Source: Pseudomonas putida (GTDB taxonomy: Bacteria; Pseudomonadota; Gammaproteobacteria; Pseudomonadales; Pseudomonadaceae). From it: 64,000 nucleotides of DNA. Each line of letters opens with the position of its first letter. Position 1 is the stretch's first letter. Below, in pieces: positions 9,110 to 18,941 of this stretch. The notes beneath the pieces were generated by a model. That model saw nothing but the letters and a program-made list of their open reading frames with translations. It was not told the origin of the DNA and ran no database searches. The stretch covers positions 3,180,001-3,244,000 of the forward strand of contig CP163498.1 in the NCBI GenBank assembly GCA_041071465.1, read 5' to 3'. Position numbers and translations under genes: made by a program.

Positions 9110-9871
9110 ATGAGCCTGCGCACCGCGCTGTCGATCCTTGCGCTTTCGCTGCTGGCCGGCTGCGTGTCGGGTGGCGTGGGCGACCCCCTGGCCAGTCGCC
9201 AGGGGAAGGTGGAAGCGGGGCGAGCTTATGTGCAGCTTGGCCTGGGTTATTTGCAACAGGGTTTGACCGAGCAGGCCAAGGCACCACTGGGCAAGGCCTT
9301 GGCGCTGGATGGGCGGGATGCCGACGCGCACGCTGCCCTGGCGCTGGTGTTTCAGGCCGAAGGCGAACCGGCGCTGGCCGAAACGCACTTTCGCAAGGCC
9401 CTGCAGATCAGCAGCGGCGACACACGAATTAGCAACAATTACGGCAGTTTCCTTTATGCTCAGGGGCGATTTGCCGAGGCCGAGCAGATGTTTCGCCTGG
9501 CCAGTGCCGATACCCTGTATCCTGAGCGCTCACGCGTGTACGAGAACCTGGGCCTGACCGCCCTCAAGCTCGAGCGCCGCGACCAGGCGCATGCCTATCT
9601 GTTGAAAGCGTTGCAACTCAACCAGCGGCAACCGAAAGCGTTGCTGGAAATGGCTGAGTTGTCCTACGAAAACAGGCATTATGTGCAGGCCCGGGACTAC
9701 TACGATCGTTTCAGCCAGTTGAGCGACCACGACGCCCGTAGCCTGCTGCTGGGCAGCCGCCTTGCCAGAGTGTTCGACGAGCAGGGCGCACTGGCCGAAC
9801 TGGGCCAGCAATTACAACGACTTTATCCCGGTACGCCGGAATACCAGCAATACCTGTCGGAGCAACGATGA
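9110..9871 (+). CDS. pilF: Type IV pilus pilotin lipoprotein PilF (PilW)
   Basis: 253 residues. Lipobox LSLLAGC with acylated Cys18, then tetratricopeptide repeats from about residue 36 (GRAYVQLGLGYLQQG; DADAHAALALVFQAEGEP; ISNNYGSFLYAQG). In Pseudomonas this lipoprotein escorts the PilQ secretin to the outer membrane. The four final bases overlap the rodZ start (ATGA), indicating translational coupling. Confidence 0.93.
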   Translation: MSLRTALSILALSLLAGCVSGGVGDPLASRQGKVEAGRAYVQLGLGYLQQGLTEQAKAPLGKALALDGRDADAHAALALVFQAEGEPALAETHFRKALQISSGDTRISNNYGSFLYAQGRFAEAEQMFRLASADTLYPERSRVYENLGLTALKLERRDQAHAYLLKALQLNQRQPKALLEMAELSYENRHYVQARDYYDRFSQLSDHDARSLLLGSRLARVFDEQGALAELGQQLQRLYPGTPEYQQYLSEQR

Positions 9872-10902
9872 ACGCCGCGCATCCCGAAGTAGCAGTAGCG
9901 CCTGGCCAGAACCCCGGTGAGCTTTTGCGCCTGGCCCGTGAGAAACGGGACTGGTCTCAAGCCGAGGTGGCCCGCAAGCTCAACCTCACTGTCAGTTCGT
10001 TGAACCACGTGGAAACCGGCGCCTTCGACAAGCTGCCCGGGCATACCTTCGCGCGTGGCTATATTCGCGCCTATGCCAAGTTGATGGAGCTCGACCAGGC
10101 CGCCCTGGTAGAGGCCTTCGACCGCTACACCGGTACTCACGCCAAGGGCAGCGAAGTGCATTCGCTGGGCCGCATCGAAGAGCCGGTGCGCCTGTCGCAT
10201 AACATCCTGCGCGGCGTCAGCCTGCTGTTGCTGGTGGCCGTGGTCGGTGGCGGCTTTGTTTGGTGGCAGGACCAGGGCAGCCTGCGTGGCAAGGACCTGG
10301 CCAAGATTGCCCTGGAGCACGTCGAAGTCGAAAGCGCCGACGGCACCACCCAGATTCACCCGCTCGATGAGCCTGAAGACCAGGCCGTTTCCGTCGGCCA
10401 GCAGGCCGAAAGCGCGCCGTTGGCGCTGGAGCAGGGCGCAACCGAGCAGCCTGCCGCGGCCGCTGAACAGGCGCCGACCAGCGCGGCCCCAGCCGCTGCC
10501 GCAGTGCCGGCCCCGGCAGCGGGCCAGCAAGCACCCGCGCAACCCGCGCCTGCTGCTGCGCCTGCCCCGGTAGCACCGGTTACCCCAGCACCTGCCGCTG
10601 TTGCGCCTGCGGCGCCCGCGTCTACCGTGGTCGCCGCCGAGCCTGCCGCAATACCGGCTGGCAGTGCCAAGGTTGCCATCCAGTTCACCGCCGATTGCTG
10701 GACCCAGGTCAGCGACGGCAACGGCAAGGTGCTGTTCAGCGCCATCAAGCGCAAGGGGGACAACCTCGAGCTGACCGGCAAGCCGCCGTTCGCGGTGCGT
10801 CTGGGCTTTGCCCGTGGCGCCCAGGTCAGCTACAACGGCCAGGCCGTCGATGTTGCCCCGTTCACCAGTGGCGAGACCGCTCGCCTGAAGTTGGGACAGT
10901 AA
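9868..10902 (+). CDS. rodZ: Cytoskeletal/cell-shape protein RodZ
   Basis: 344 residues. N-terminal cytoplasmic helix-turn-helix (about 15-85) that in E. coli contacts MreB; a transmembrane segment at about 114-133; an Ala/Pro-rich periplasmic linker (about 180-265); and a C-terminal DUF4115-type beta domain. The linker is repetitive (alternating Ala, Pro and Gln) and is the compositionally most biased coding stretch in the window. mreB itself begins at the far right of the window. Confidence 0.93.
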   Translation: MNAAHPEVAVAPGQNPGELLRLAREKRDWSQAEVARKLNLTVSSLNHVETGAFDKLPGHTFARGYIRAYAKLMELDQAALVEAFDRYTGTHAKGSEVHSLGRIEEPVRLSHNILRGVSLLLLVAVVGGGFVWWQDQGSLRGKDLAKIALEHVEVESADGTTQIHPLDEPEDQAVSVGQQAESAPLALEQGATEQPAAAAEQAPTSAAPAAAAVPAPAAGQQAPAQPAPAAAPAPVAPVTPAPAAVAPAAPASTVVAAEPAAIPAGSAKVAIQFTADCWTQVSDGNGKVLFSAIKRKGDNLELTGKPPFAVRLGFARGAQVSYNGQAVDVAPFTSGETARLKLGQ

Positions 10903-10905
10903 GTC

Positions 10906-12015
10906 ATGCACGGCGAATCTCCGATCAAACGTCGCGAATCCCGCAAAATTTGGGTTGGCAATGTGCCGGTGGGTGGTGACGCACCCATCGCGGTGCAGAG
11001 CATGACCAACACCGATACCAACGATGTAGCCGCCACCGTGGCGCAAATCCAGCGCCTGGTCGATGCCGGCGTGGACATCGTACGTGTCTCGGTACCGGAC
11101 ATGGACGCCGCCGAAGCCTTCGGCAAGATCAAGCAGCTGGTCAGCGTGCCGCTGGTCGCCGACATCCATTTCGACTACAAGATCGCTCTGCGCGTTGCCG
11201 AGCTGGGCGTCGATTGCCTGCGTATCAACCCAGGCAACATCGGCCGTGAAGACCGTGTGCGCGCTGTGGTCGATGCCGCCCGCGACCGTGGTATCCCGAT
11301 CCGTATCGGGGTCAACGCCGGTTCCCTGGAAAAAGACCTGCAGAAGAAGTACGGCGAGCCAACCCCGGCAGCGCTGGTCGAGTCGGCCCTACGCCACGTC
11401 GAGCACCTCGACCGCCTGGACTTCCAGGACTTCAAGGTCAGCGTCAAGGCCTCCGACGTGTTCATGGCCGTCGAAGCCTACCGGCTGCTGGCCAAGCAGA
11501 TCGTGCAGCCGTTGCACTTGGGCATCACCGAAGCCGGTGGCCTGCGTTCGGGGACGGTGAAATCTGCCGTCGGCCTCGGTATGCTGCTGGCCGAAGGCAT
11601 TGGCGATACCATCCGTATCTCGCTGGCGGCCGACCCGGTCGAAGAAGTGAAAGTCGGCTACGACATCCTCAAGTCGCTGCACCTGCGTTCGCGTGGCATC
11701 AACTTCATCGCCTGCCCGAGCTGCTCGCGGCAGAACTTCGATGTGGTCAAGACCATGAACGAGCTGGAAGGGCGCCTGGAAGACTTGCTGGTGCCGCTGG
11801 ACGTGGCGGTGATCGGTTGCGTGGTCAACGGCCCAGGTGAAGCCAAGGAAGCCCATGTAGGCTTGACCGGCGGCACGCCGAACCTGATCTACATCGACGG
11901 CAAGCCTGCGCAGAAACTGACCAATGACAACCTGGTCGATGAGCTGGAAAAACTCATCCGCCAGAAAGCGGCCGAAAAGGTCGAGGCCGACGCGGCGCTG
12001 ATCGTCCGTGGCTGA
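10906..12015 (+). CDS. ispG: 4-hydroxy-3-methylbut-2-enyl diphosphate synthase IspG (GcpE)
   Basis: 369 residues. [4Fe-4S] enzyme of the MEP isoprenoid pathway that reductively opens ME-cPP to HMBPP. A TIM-barrel N-terminal domain is followed by the cluster domain with ligands in [10 protein letters not shown] and [11 protein letters not shown]. It depends on the Fe-S machinery encoded upstream. Start 3 bases after rodZ. Confidence 0.97.
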   Translation: MHGESPIKRRESRKIWVGNVPVGGDAPIAVQSMTNTDTNDVAATVAQIQRLVDAGVDIVRVSVPDMDAAEAFGKIKQLVSVPLVADIHFDYKIALRVAELGVDCLRINPGNIGREDRVRAVVDAARDRGIPIRIGVNAGSLEKDLQKKYGEPTPAALVESALRHVEHLDRLDFQDFKVSVKASDVFMAVEAYRLLAKQIVQPLHLGITEAGGLRSGTVKSAVGLGMLLAEGIGDTIRISLAADPVEEVKVGYDILKSLHLRSRGINFIACPSCSRQNFDVVKTMNELEGRLEDLLVPLDVAVIGCVVNGPGEAKEAHVGLTGGTPNLIYIDGKPAQKLTNDNLVDELEKLIRQKAAEKVEADAALIVRG

Positions 12016-12040
12016 CACACAGAATTCGTAAGGACTTTTC

Positions 12041-13330
12041 GTGAGCAAATCGCTGCAAGCCATCCGTGGCATGAACGACATCCTGCCAGAACAGTCGCCA
12101 CTGTGGCGCTACTTCGAAGGCACCGTGGCCGGCCTGCTGGACACCTACGGGTACAGCCAGATCCGCACGCCGATCGTCGAGTTCACCGAGCTGTTCAAGC
12201 GCTCGATCGGTGAAGTGACCGACATCGTCGAAAAGGAGATGTACACCTTCGAGGACCGCAACGGCGATTCGCTGACCCTGCGCCCTGAAGGCACCGCGGC
12301 CTGCGTGCGCGCTGTGCTCGAACATGGCATCACCGGCAACGGCCAGGTGCAGAAGCTGTGGTACATCGGGCAGATGTTCCGCCATGAGCGCCCGCAGAAG
12401 GGCCGCTACCGCCAGTTTCACCAGATTGGCGTGGAAGTGTTCAACCTGGACGGCCCGGACATCGACGCCGAGCTGATCATGCTGACCTGGCGCCTGTGGG
12501 GCCTGCTGGGTATCCAGGATGCGGTCAAGCTCGAACTCAACAGCCTCGGCACCAGTGAAGCCCGTGCACGCTACCGTGACGCGTTGGTCGAGTTCCTCTC
12601 GGCGCGCCTGGAGCAGTTGGACGAAGACAGTCAGCGCCGCCTGAAGAGCAACCCGCTGCGCATTCTCGACAGCAAGGACCAGAACACCCAGGCGGTGCTG
12701 GTTGGCGCTCCGAAGCTGGAAGACTACCTGGACGAAGAATCCCGCGTGCACTTCGAAGGCCTCAAGGCCCGCCTGGACGCCGCCGGTATTCCGTTCGTGA
12801 TCAACACCAAGCTGGTGCGTGGCCTGGACTACTACAGCAAGACCGTGTTCGAGTGGGTGACCGACAAGCTCGGTGCCCAGGGCACCGTGTGTGCCGGTGG
12901 CCGCTACGATGGCCTGGTCGAGCAGATGGGCGGCAAGCCAACCACGGGTGTTGGTTTCGCCATGGGCATCGAGCGCCTGATCCTGCTGCTGGAAACCCTG
13001 GGCAAGGTGCCAGAGTCCATCAGCCGCCAGATCGACGTTTACCTGTGCGCCTTCGGCGAGCAGGCGGAACTGGCTGGCCTGCGCCTTTCCGAAGGCCTGC
13101 GCGACCGCCTGCCGGGCCTGCGCCTGGCAGTCAACGCCGGCGGTGGCAGTTTCAAAAGCCAGTTCAAGAAAGCCGACAAGAGCGGCGCGCTGTTTGCCCT
13201 GATCCTCGGCGACGACGAATTGGCCAAGCAAGAGATTGGCTTGAAGCCCCTGCGTGGCCAGGGCGAACAACAGAACATTGCCTGGGATGCTCTTGCAGAG
13301 CACCTGGAAACCGCGATCGCGCAGGCGTAA
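12041..13330 (+). CDS. hisS: Histidyl-tRNA synthetase HisS
   Basis: 429 residues. Class II synthetase charging tRNA-His. Start is GTG ([16 protein letters not shown]) with an AAGGA ribosome site. Motif 2 region [21 protein letters not shown], the histidine-binding loop [14 protein letters not shown] and motif 3 [11 protein letters not shown] are all present, with the C-terminal anticodon-binding domain after about 330. Confidence 0.97.
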   Translation: MSKSLQAIRGMNDILPEQSPLWRYFEGTVAGLLDTYGYSQIRTPIVEFTELFKRSIGEVTDIVEKEMYTFEDRNGDSLTLRPEGTAACVRAVLEHGITGNGQVQKLWYIGQMFRHERPQKGRYRQFHQIGVEVFNLDGPDIDAELIMLTWRLWGLLGIQDAVKLELNSLGTSEARARYRDALVEFLSARLEQLDEDSQRRLKSNPLRILDSKDQNTQAVLVGAPKLEDYLDEESRVHFEGLKARLDAAGIPFVINTKLVRGLDYYSKTVFEWVTDKLGAQGTVCAGGRYDGLVEQMGGKPTTGVGFAMGIERLILLLETLGKVPESISRQIDVYLCAFGEQAELAGLRLSEGLRDRLPGLRLAVNAGGGSFKSQFKKADKSGALFALILGDDELAKQEIGLKPLRGQGEQQNIAWDALAEHLETAIAQA

Positions 13331-13369
13331 CGCGGTTCAACAAGCGAATAGGCGAAAAGGAGTATTGGG

Positions 13370-14011
13370 GTGTCGAGTACCGATGATGATGACCTGGCAG
13401 GGGTCAAGGACTGGTGGAACCGCAACGGCAAGCCGCTGCTGACCGGCGCATTGCTGGCTGGCGTGGTGGTGCTGGGCTGGAATACCTGGCACAAGTACCA
13501 GAACAACCAGTCGCAAGGTGCCTCGCAGCTGTATCAGGCTTTGCTTGAAACCAGCCTGACGCCGACTGGCCAGCCAGACGCCACCAAGGTCGCGGAGCTG
13601 TCCGGCAAGCTCAAGAGCGAGTTCGGCGGCACCGCCTACGCCCAGTACGGCAGCCTGTTCGTGGCCAAGGTAGCGGTCGAGACCGGCAAGCTCGACGACG
13701 CTGCCGCCGAGCTGAAAAGCGTGCTGGACAAGCCGGCCGACGTGACCCTGGGCGAGATTTCGCGCCAGCGTCTGGCTCGCGTACTGGCCGCCCAGAACAA
13801 GGCCGAGGACGCCCTGAAGCTGCTTGACGGCGACGCCGACAAAGCCTTCCTGGCCAGCCGTGAAGAGTTGAAGGGTGACCTGCTGGTACAGCTGGGTCGC
13901 GCCGACGACGCGCACAGCGCTTACGAAAAAGCCAAGGCTGCGCTGTCCGATGACGCGGCGGTCGGTGGCCTGCAATTGAAGCTGGATGACCTGGCTAAAG
14001 GGGACGCGTAA
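13370..14011 (+). CDS. yfgM: YfgM-family periplasmic chaperone/TPR membrane protein
   Basis: 213 residues. Short cytoplasmic N-terminus, one transmembrane helix (about 24-42, LLTGALLAGVVVLGW), then a tetratricopeptide domain in the periplasm. In E. coli YfgM works at the Sec translocon with PpiD. GTG start after an AAGGAG site. Its TAA stop is immediately followed by the bamB GTG start, with no intervening bases. Confidence 0.92.
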   Translation: MSSTDDDDLAGVKDWWNRNGKPLLTGALLAGVVVLGWNTWHKYQNNQSQGASQLYQALLETSLTPTGQPDATKVAELSGKLKSEFGGTAYAQYGSLFVAKVAVETGKLDDAAAELKSVLDKPADVTLGEISRQRLARVLAAQNKAEDALKLLDGDADKAFLASREELKGDLLVQLGRADDAHSAYEKAKAALSDDAAVGGLQLKLDDLAKGDA

Positions 14012-15154
14012 GTGATCGGTTGGAAACATGCAGCAGTGCTGACCCTGGCCGTACTGGCCGCAGGTTGCAGCAGCAACAGCAAGAAAGAACTGCCCCCGGC
14101 CGAGCTGACCAAGTTCACCGAGGAAGTGGTGCTGAAAAAGCAGTGGAGCCGTTCGATCGGTGACGGCCAGGGTAAAACCTACAACACCTTGGTACCGGCC
14201 ATCGAAAACGACCGTATCTACGCTTCCGACGTCAATGGCGAAGTCTTTGCCCTTGATCGCATCAACGGTGACGTGGTGTGGAAGAAAGACCTGGAGCTGC
14301 AGGTTTCCGGCGCTGTTGGCGTGGGCTACGGCCTGGTCATGCTCGGTACCCTCAAGGGTGAAGTCATTGCCCTGGACTCCAGCACCGGTGAAGAGCGCTG
14401 GCGCTCCCGCGTGACCAGCGAAGTGCTGGCCCCACCGGCCAACAACGGTGATGTGGTGGTGGTACAGACCCAGGACGACCGCCTGATCGGCCTGGATGCC
14501 GCCACTGGCGACCGCCGCTGGATCTACGAAAACACCCCGGCCGTACTGACCCTGCGTGGCACCGGTGCGCCGATCGCCACCAACCGTCTGGCCATTGCCG
14601 GCCTGTCCACTGGCAAGGTGGTCGCGGTGGACATCAACAACGGCGTGCCGGTGTGGGAAAGCCGCGTGGCCATCCCGCAGGGCCGTTCCGAGCTGGACCG
14701 TGTGGTCGACATCGACGGCGGCCTGCTGCTGTCCGGTGAAACCCTCTACGTCAGCACCTACCAGGGCCGCGTAGCGGGCCTGGACCTGGAAAGCGGCCGC
14801 GTGCTGTGGCAGCGCGATGCCTCCAGCTATGTGGGTGTCGCCCAGGGTTACGGCAACGTCTATGTCAGCGAAGCCTCGGGTACTGTCGAGAGTGTCGACG
14901 AGCGCTCTTCCAGCGCCCTGTGGAGCAACGACACCATGGCCCGCCGTCAGCTGTCGGCACCGGAAGTGTTCTCCAGCTACGTGGCTGTAGGGGACTTCGA
15001 AGGCTACCTGCACCTGCTGAGCCAGGTCGATGGCCGTTTCGTCGGCCGTGAGCGTATCGACAGCGATGGCCTGCGCGCCCGGCCACTTGTGGTCGGTGAC
15101 ACCATCTACGTCTTCGGCAACAGCGGCAAGCTCGAGGCACTGACCGTCCGCTGA
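14012..15154 (+). CDS. bamB: Outer-membrane assembly lipoprotein BamB
   Basis: 380 residues. Lipobox LAVLAAGC with acylated Cys19, then an eight-bladed beta-propeller built of PQQ-like repeats ([48 protein letters not shown]). Accessory subunit of the BAM complex that inserts beta-barrels, relevant to the many porins and TonB receptors here. GTG start abutting yfgM. Confidence 0.96.
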   Translation: MIGWKHAAVLTLAVLAAGCSSNSKKELPPAELTKFTEEVVLKKQWSRSIGDGQGKTYNTLVPAIENDRIYASDVNGEVFALDRINGDVVWKKDLELQVSGAVGVGYGLVMLGTLKGEVIALDSSTGEERWRSRVTSEVLAPPANNGDVVVVQTQDDRLIGLDAATGDRRWIYENTPAVLTLRGTGAPIATNRLAIAGLSTGKVVAVDINNGVPVWESRVAIPQGRSELDRVVDIDGGLLLSGETLYVSTYQGRVAGLDLESGRVLWQRDASSYVGVAQGYGNVYVSEASGTVESVDERSSSALWSNDTMARRQLSAPEVFSSYVAVGDFEGYLHLLSQVDGRFVGRERIDSDGLRARPLVVGDTIYVFGNSGKLEALTVR

Positions 15155-15215
15155 AGCTATGCTTGGAGCCTTGGCGGGCTTCAAGCCGCGGCGTAGGAAA
15201 CGCCGCCCGTACTCC

Positions 15216-15250
15216 GGCCGCTGCCTTGCAGCGGCCTTTGCATTTTCAAG
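15216..15250 (+). terminator. Hairpin between bamB and der, possible attenuator
   Basis: Perfect 9-base stem GGCCGCTGC / GCAGCGGCC with loop CTT (15216-15236), followed by TTTGCATTTTC. It lies in the 116-base bamB-der gap. The T-tract is interrupted, so partial termination before der is more likely than a full stop. Confidence 0.5.
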
Positions 15251-15270
15251 AATTCGAGAGTGGAGAGCCG

Positions 15271-16734
15271 ATGGTTCCCGTAATAGCCCTGGTGGGCCGC
15301 CCGAACGTCGGCAAATCCACCATGTTCAACCGCCTGACCAAAACCCGCGATGCCATCGTCGGTGACTTGTCGGGCCTGACCCGTGACCGCCAGTACGGTG
15401 ACGCCACCTGGCAGGGTCGTTCCTTCATTTTGATCGACACCGGTGGTATCACCGGTGACGAAGTGGGCATGGACGAGAAAATGGCCGAGCAGTCGCTCAT
15501 GGCCATCGAAGAAGCCGACTATGTGCTGTTTCTGGTCGATGCCCGTGCGGGCATGACCGCAGCAGACCAGATGATCGCCGAGCACCTGCGCAAGCGGAAC
15601 AAGTCGGCGATTCTGGTTGCCAACAAGATCGACAACATCGACCCCGACGTTGCCCGCGCCGAATTCTCGCCAATGGGCATGGGTAACGCCATTCCGGTGG
15701 CGGGTTCCCAGGGCCGTGGTATCAATGCCCTGATGGAAGCCGTGCTCGGCCACCTGCCGCGTGATGCCGAAGACGAAGCCCTCGACCAGGAAGTCGCCGA
15801 AGGCGAGGAAGCCGTGCGCATTCCTGGCCCAAGCGAAAAGGATGGCATCAAGATCGCCATCATCGGCCGCCCCAACGTTGGTAAGTCGACCCTGGTCAAC
15901 CGCATGCTCGGCGAAGAGCGTGTGGTGGTCTACGACGAGCCAGGCACCACCCGCGACAGTATCTACATCCCGTTCGAACGCGATGGCGAGAAGTACACCT
16001 TCATCGACACCGCCGGGGTGCGTAAGCGCGGCAAGATCCACGAGGAAGTCGAAAAGTTCTCGGTGGTGAAGACGCTGCAGGCGATCAAGGACGCCAACGT
16101 GGTCATCTTCGTCATGGATGCCCGCGAAGGCGTGGTTGACCACGACCTCAACCTGCTGGGCTTCGCCCTGGAAGCCGGCCGCGCCATCGTCATCGCCCTG
16201 AACAAGTGGGATGGCATGGAACCGGGCGAGCGTGCCTACGTGAAGACCGAGCTGGAGCGCCGGCTGTTCTTCGTCGACTTCGCCGACATTCACTTCATTT
16301 CCGCCTTGCATGGCACAGGTGTAGGCAACCTGTACAAGTCGGTGCAGGCCGCGTTCAAGTCGGCGGTCACCCGTTGGCCGACCAGCCGCCTGACGCAGAT
16401 CCTCGAAGATGCCGTGAGCGAGCACCAGCCGCCGTTGGTCAATGGCCGCCGCATCAAGCTGCGCTATGCCCACCTCGGGGGTGCCAACCCGCCGCTGATC
16501 GTGATCCACGGCAACCAGACCGAGAGCATTCCCAAGTCGTACTCGCGTTACCTGGAAAACACCTACCGCCGCGTACTGAAACTGGTCGGTACGCCGATCC
16601 GTATCGAGTACAAGGGCGGTGAGAACCCGTTCGAGGGCAAGAAGAACACCCTCACCGACCGCCAGGTCAACAAGAAGCGCCGCTTGATGTCGCACCACAA
16701 GAAGGCCGAGAAGAAGCGCCGCGACAAGCGCTAG
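15271..16734 (+). CDS. der: Ribosome-assembly GTPase Der (EngA)
   Basis: 487 residues from [17 protein letters not shown], which matches the E. coli start; a longer in-frame reading from 15163 has no family support and would run through the upstream hairpin. Two GTPase domains in tandem each carry a [10 protein letters not shown]-loop (9-17 and about 201-209) and NKxD motifs (NKID, NKWD). A KH-like C-terminal domain ends in a Lys/Arg-rich tail. Essential for 50S subunit maturation. A strong terminator follows. Confidence 0.97.
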   Translation: MVPVIALVGRPNVGKSTMFNRLTKTRDAIVGDLSGLTRDRQYGDATWQGRSFILIDTGGITGDEVGMDEKMAEQSLMAIEEADYVLFLVDARAGMTAADQMIAEHLRKRNKSAILVANKIDNIDPDVARAEFSPMGMGNAIPVAGSQGRGINALMEAVLGHLPRDAEDEALDQEVAEGEEAVRIPGPSEKDGIKIAIIGRPNVGKSTLVNRMLGEERVVVYDEPGTTRDSIYIPFERDGEKYTFIDTAGVRKRGKIHEEVEKFSVVKTLQAIKDANVVIFVMDAREGVVDHDLNLLGFALEAGRAIVIALNKWDGMEPGERAYVKTELERRLFFVDFADIHFISALHGTGVGNLYKSVQAAFKSAVTRWPTSRLTQILEDAVSEHQPPLVNGRRIKLRYAHLGGANPPLIVIHGNQTESIPKSYSRYLENTYRRVLKLVGTPIRIEYKGGENPFEGKKNTLTDRQVNKKRRLMSHHKKAEKKRRDKR

Positions 16735-16741
16735 CAGTGAT

Positions 16742-16769
16742 AACGGGGCCGCTATGCGGCCCCGTTTTT
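16742..16769 (+). terminator. Rho-independent terminator after der
   Basis: Perfect 11-base stem AACGGGGCCGC / GCGGCCCCGTT with loop TAT, running into TTTTT. It closes the ndk-to-der operon. Confidence 0.9.
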
Positions 16770-16873
16770 GATCCACCGCAATCCCCCTATTGTTTCAACC
16801 TTTTTCCTGACCGCTCGATCCGCTATGCTCGGACTCCACCCCGTGCCGGATACACCCCAGGAAAGAGGGCTCC

Positions 16874-18022
16874 ATGATCCGCAGCAAACTGCCGAATGTC
16901 GGCACGACCATCTTCACCACCATGTCCCAGCTCGCCGTGCAGACTGGCGCGCTCAACCTGTCCCAAGGCTTCCCCGATTTCAATGGCCCGCAGGCACTGC
17001 TCGATGCGGTAGGCCGGCACGTGGCCGCCGGGCATAACCAGTATTCGCCGATGACCGGCTTGCCGGCCCTGCGCCAGCAGGTGGCGGCCAAGGTCGAGCG
17101 CCTGTATGGCGCCAGGGTGGATGCGGACCAGGAAGTGACCATCACCCCGGGTGCCACCGAGGCGATCTTTTGTGCCATCCAGGCGGTGGTGCATGCCGGT
17201 GACGAGGTGATTGTCTTCGACCCGTGCTACGACAGCTACGAGCCGTCCGTGGAGCTGGCCGGTGGCCGCTGTGTGCATGTGCAACTGAGCGACGGCAATT
17301 TCCGTATCGACTGGCAGAAGTTCAGCGATGCGCTGAGCCCGCGCACGCGCATGGTCATCCTCAACTCGCCGCACAACCCCAGCGGTGCCTTGATCACCCG
17401 CGAAGACCTTGACCAGCTGGCAAAGCTCGTTGCCGACCGCGATATTTACCTGGTCAGCGATGAAGTGTACGAGCACCTGGTTTATGACGGCGTTCGCCAT
17501 GCCAGCGTGCTGGCCCACGAGCAGCTGTACCAACGTGCCTTCGTGGTCAGCTCGTTCGGCAAGACCTACCACGTTACCGGCTGGAAGACAGGCTACGTGA
17601 TCGCTCCGCCCGCGCTGAGCGCAGAGCTGCGCAAGGTGCACCAGTACGTCAACTTCTGCGGGGTGACACCGCTGCAGTGTGCGCTGGCCGACTTCATGGC
17701 CGAGCACCCCGAGCATATCGATGAACTGCCGGCGTTCTATCAGGCCAAGCGCGACCTGTTCTGCGGTTTGCTGGAGGGCTCGCGCTTCAGCTTTGCCCGC
17801 ACGGCGGGCACTTATTTCCAGCTGGTGGATTATTCGCAGATCCGCCCGGACCTGAACGATGTCGACATGTCGCTGTGGCTGACCCGTGAGCACGGCGTGG
17901 CGACCATCCCGGTGTCGGTGTTCTACCAGCAACCCATCCCCGAGCAACGCCTGGTGCGCCTGTGCTTTGCCAAACGAGAGGAGACGCTGCGTCAGGCAGC
18001 GGAACGACTATGCGCGATCTGA
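16874..18022 (+). CDS. Methionine-type PLP aminotransferase (YbdL/MtnE-like)
   Basis: 382 residues, fold type I class I/II aminotransferase. N-terminus resembles E. coli YbdL (KLPNVGTTIFTTMS, LNLSQGFPDF, YSPMTGLPALR). The PLP lysine is in SSFGKTYHVTGWK and the phosphate/substrate arginine in RLCFAKREE. The next gene is an omega-amidase that overlaps it by 13 bases. Such pairs convert methionine or its keto acid with glutamine to 2-oxoglutaramate, which the amidase hydrolyses, making transamination irreversible. Substrate preference is inferred from family and context. Confidence 0.85.
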   Translation: MIRSKLPNVGTTIFTTMSQLAVQTGALNLSQGFPDFNGPQALLDAVGRHVAAGHNQYSPMTGLPALRQQVAAKVERLYGARVDADQEVTITPGATEAIFCAIQAVVHAGDEVIVFDPCYDSYEPSVELAGGRCVHVQLSDGNFRIDWQKFSDALSPRTRMVILNSPHNPSGALITREDLDQLAKLVADRDIYLVSDEVYEHLVYDGVRHASVLAHEQLYQRAFVVSSFGKTYHVTGWKTGYVIAPPALSAELRKVHQYVNFCGVTPLQCALADFMAEHPEHIDELPAFYQAKRDLFCGLLEGSRFSFARTAGTYFQLVDYSQIRPDLNDVDMSLWLTREHGVATIPVSVFYQQPIPEQRLVRLCFAKREETLRQAAERLCAI

Positions 18023-18801
18023 GCACACTGCCGAACCTGAGAGTCGCCCTGGTGCAAACCACCCTGGCCTGGCACGACCGCGAGGCCAACTATGCACACT
18101 TCGAGGAGTTGCTGGAGCAGGTGGGCGAAGTGGACCTGGTGATCCTGCCGGAAATGTTCACCACCGGCTTTTCGATGCAGTCGGAAAGCTTGTGCGAGCC
18201 GGAGAACGGCCCGACCTACAAATGGCTGAAAGCCCAGGCGAAGAAATACAGCGCGGTGATTACCGGCAGCGTAATCATCCAGGCGGCCGATGGTAGCCAC
18301 CGCAACCGTCTGTTGTGGGCGCGACCGGACGGCGAGATCCTGCATTACGACAAACGCCACCTGTTCCGCATGGCCGGTGAGCACAAGCATTACACCCCAG
18401 GCGAGCGCCAGGTGCAGTTCGAGGTAAAGGGCTGGCGGATTCGCCCGCTGATTTGTTATGACCTGCGCTTCCCGGTGTGGAGCCGCGATGCCCAGGACAC
18501 CGACCTGCTGCTGTACACCGCCAACTGGCCGGCAGCGCGCCGCCAGCACTGGAACCGCCTGTTGCCGGCGCGGGGTATCGAGAACCTGTGTTATGTGGCT
18601 GCGGTGAACCGGGTGGGCACGGATGGCAAAGGCTTTGCGTATTCGGGTGACAGCCAGGTGCTGGACTTCCAGGGCGAGAGCCTGCTGAGCGCCGGCGAGG
18701 CGGACGGGGTATTTACTGCTGTGTTGAGTGCGGCGGAACTGGCGGCGTACCGGGCCAAATTCCCGGCCAACCTGGATGCCGATACCTTCGAGTTGCACTG
18801 A
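18010..18801 (+). CDS. Omega-amidase, carbon-nitrogen hydrolase family (YafV-like)
   Basis: 263 residues from ATG at 18010 (MRDLSTLPNL), overlapping the aminotransferase by 13 bases; an earlier in-frame start at 17962 would overlap by 61 and is unlikely. The nitrilase-superfamily triad is present: Glu in ILPEMFTTGF, Lys in YDKRHLF and Cys in ICYDLRFPVW. Predicted to hydrolyse 2-oxoglutaramate or 2-oxosuccinamate to the dicarboxylate plus ammonia, finishing glutamine-dependent transamination by its neighbour. Confidence 0.88.
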   Translation: MRDLSTLPNLRVALVQTTLAWHDREANYAHFEELLEQVGEVDLVILPEMFTTGFSMQSESLCEPENGPTYKWLKAQAKKYSAVITGSVIIQAADGSHRNRLLWARPDGEILHYDKRHLFRMAGEHKHYTPGERQVQFEVKGWRIRPLICYDLRFPVWSRDAQDTDLLLYTANWPAARRQHWNRLLPARGIENLCYVAAVNRVGTDGKGFAYSGDSQVLDFQGESLLSAGEADGVFTAVLSAAELAAYRAKFPANLDADTFELH

Positions 18802-18808
18802 CAGCAGG

Positions 18809-18837
18809 TCAGGCCCCTTGTAGCACAAGGGGCCTGA
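18809..18837. terminator. Bidirectional terminator between convergent genes
   Basis: Perfect 13-base stem TCAGGCCCCTTGT / ACAAGGGGCCTGA with loop AGC, between the omega-amidase (+) and the PepSY reductase (-). T-rich sequence follows on the plus side (TGCCTTTCC). Confidence 0.75.
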
Positions 18838-18941
18838 TGCCTTTCCATCAATGTCTGATCAGTAAACATCCCGCCGATACCGCCCATCCTCGATCAGTTG
18901 CTGCACAGCGGCTTCCCCAAGCATGCCGTTGAGCGCCGCAT

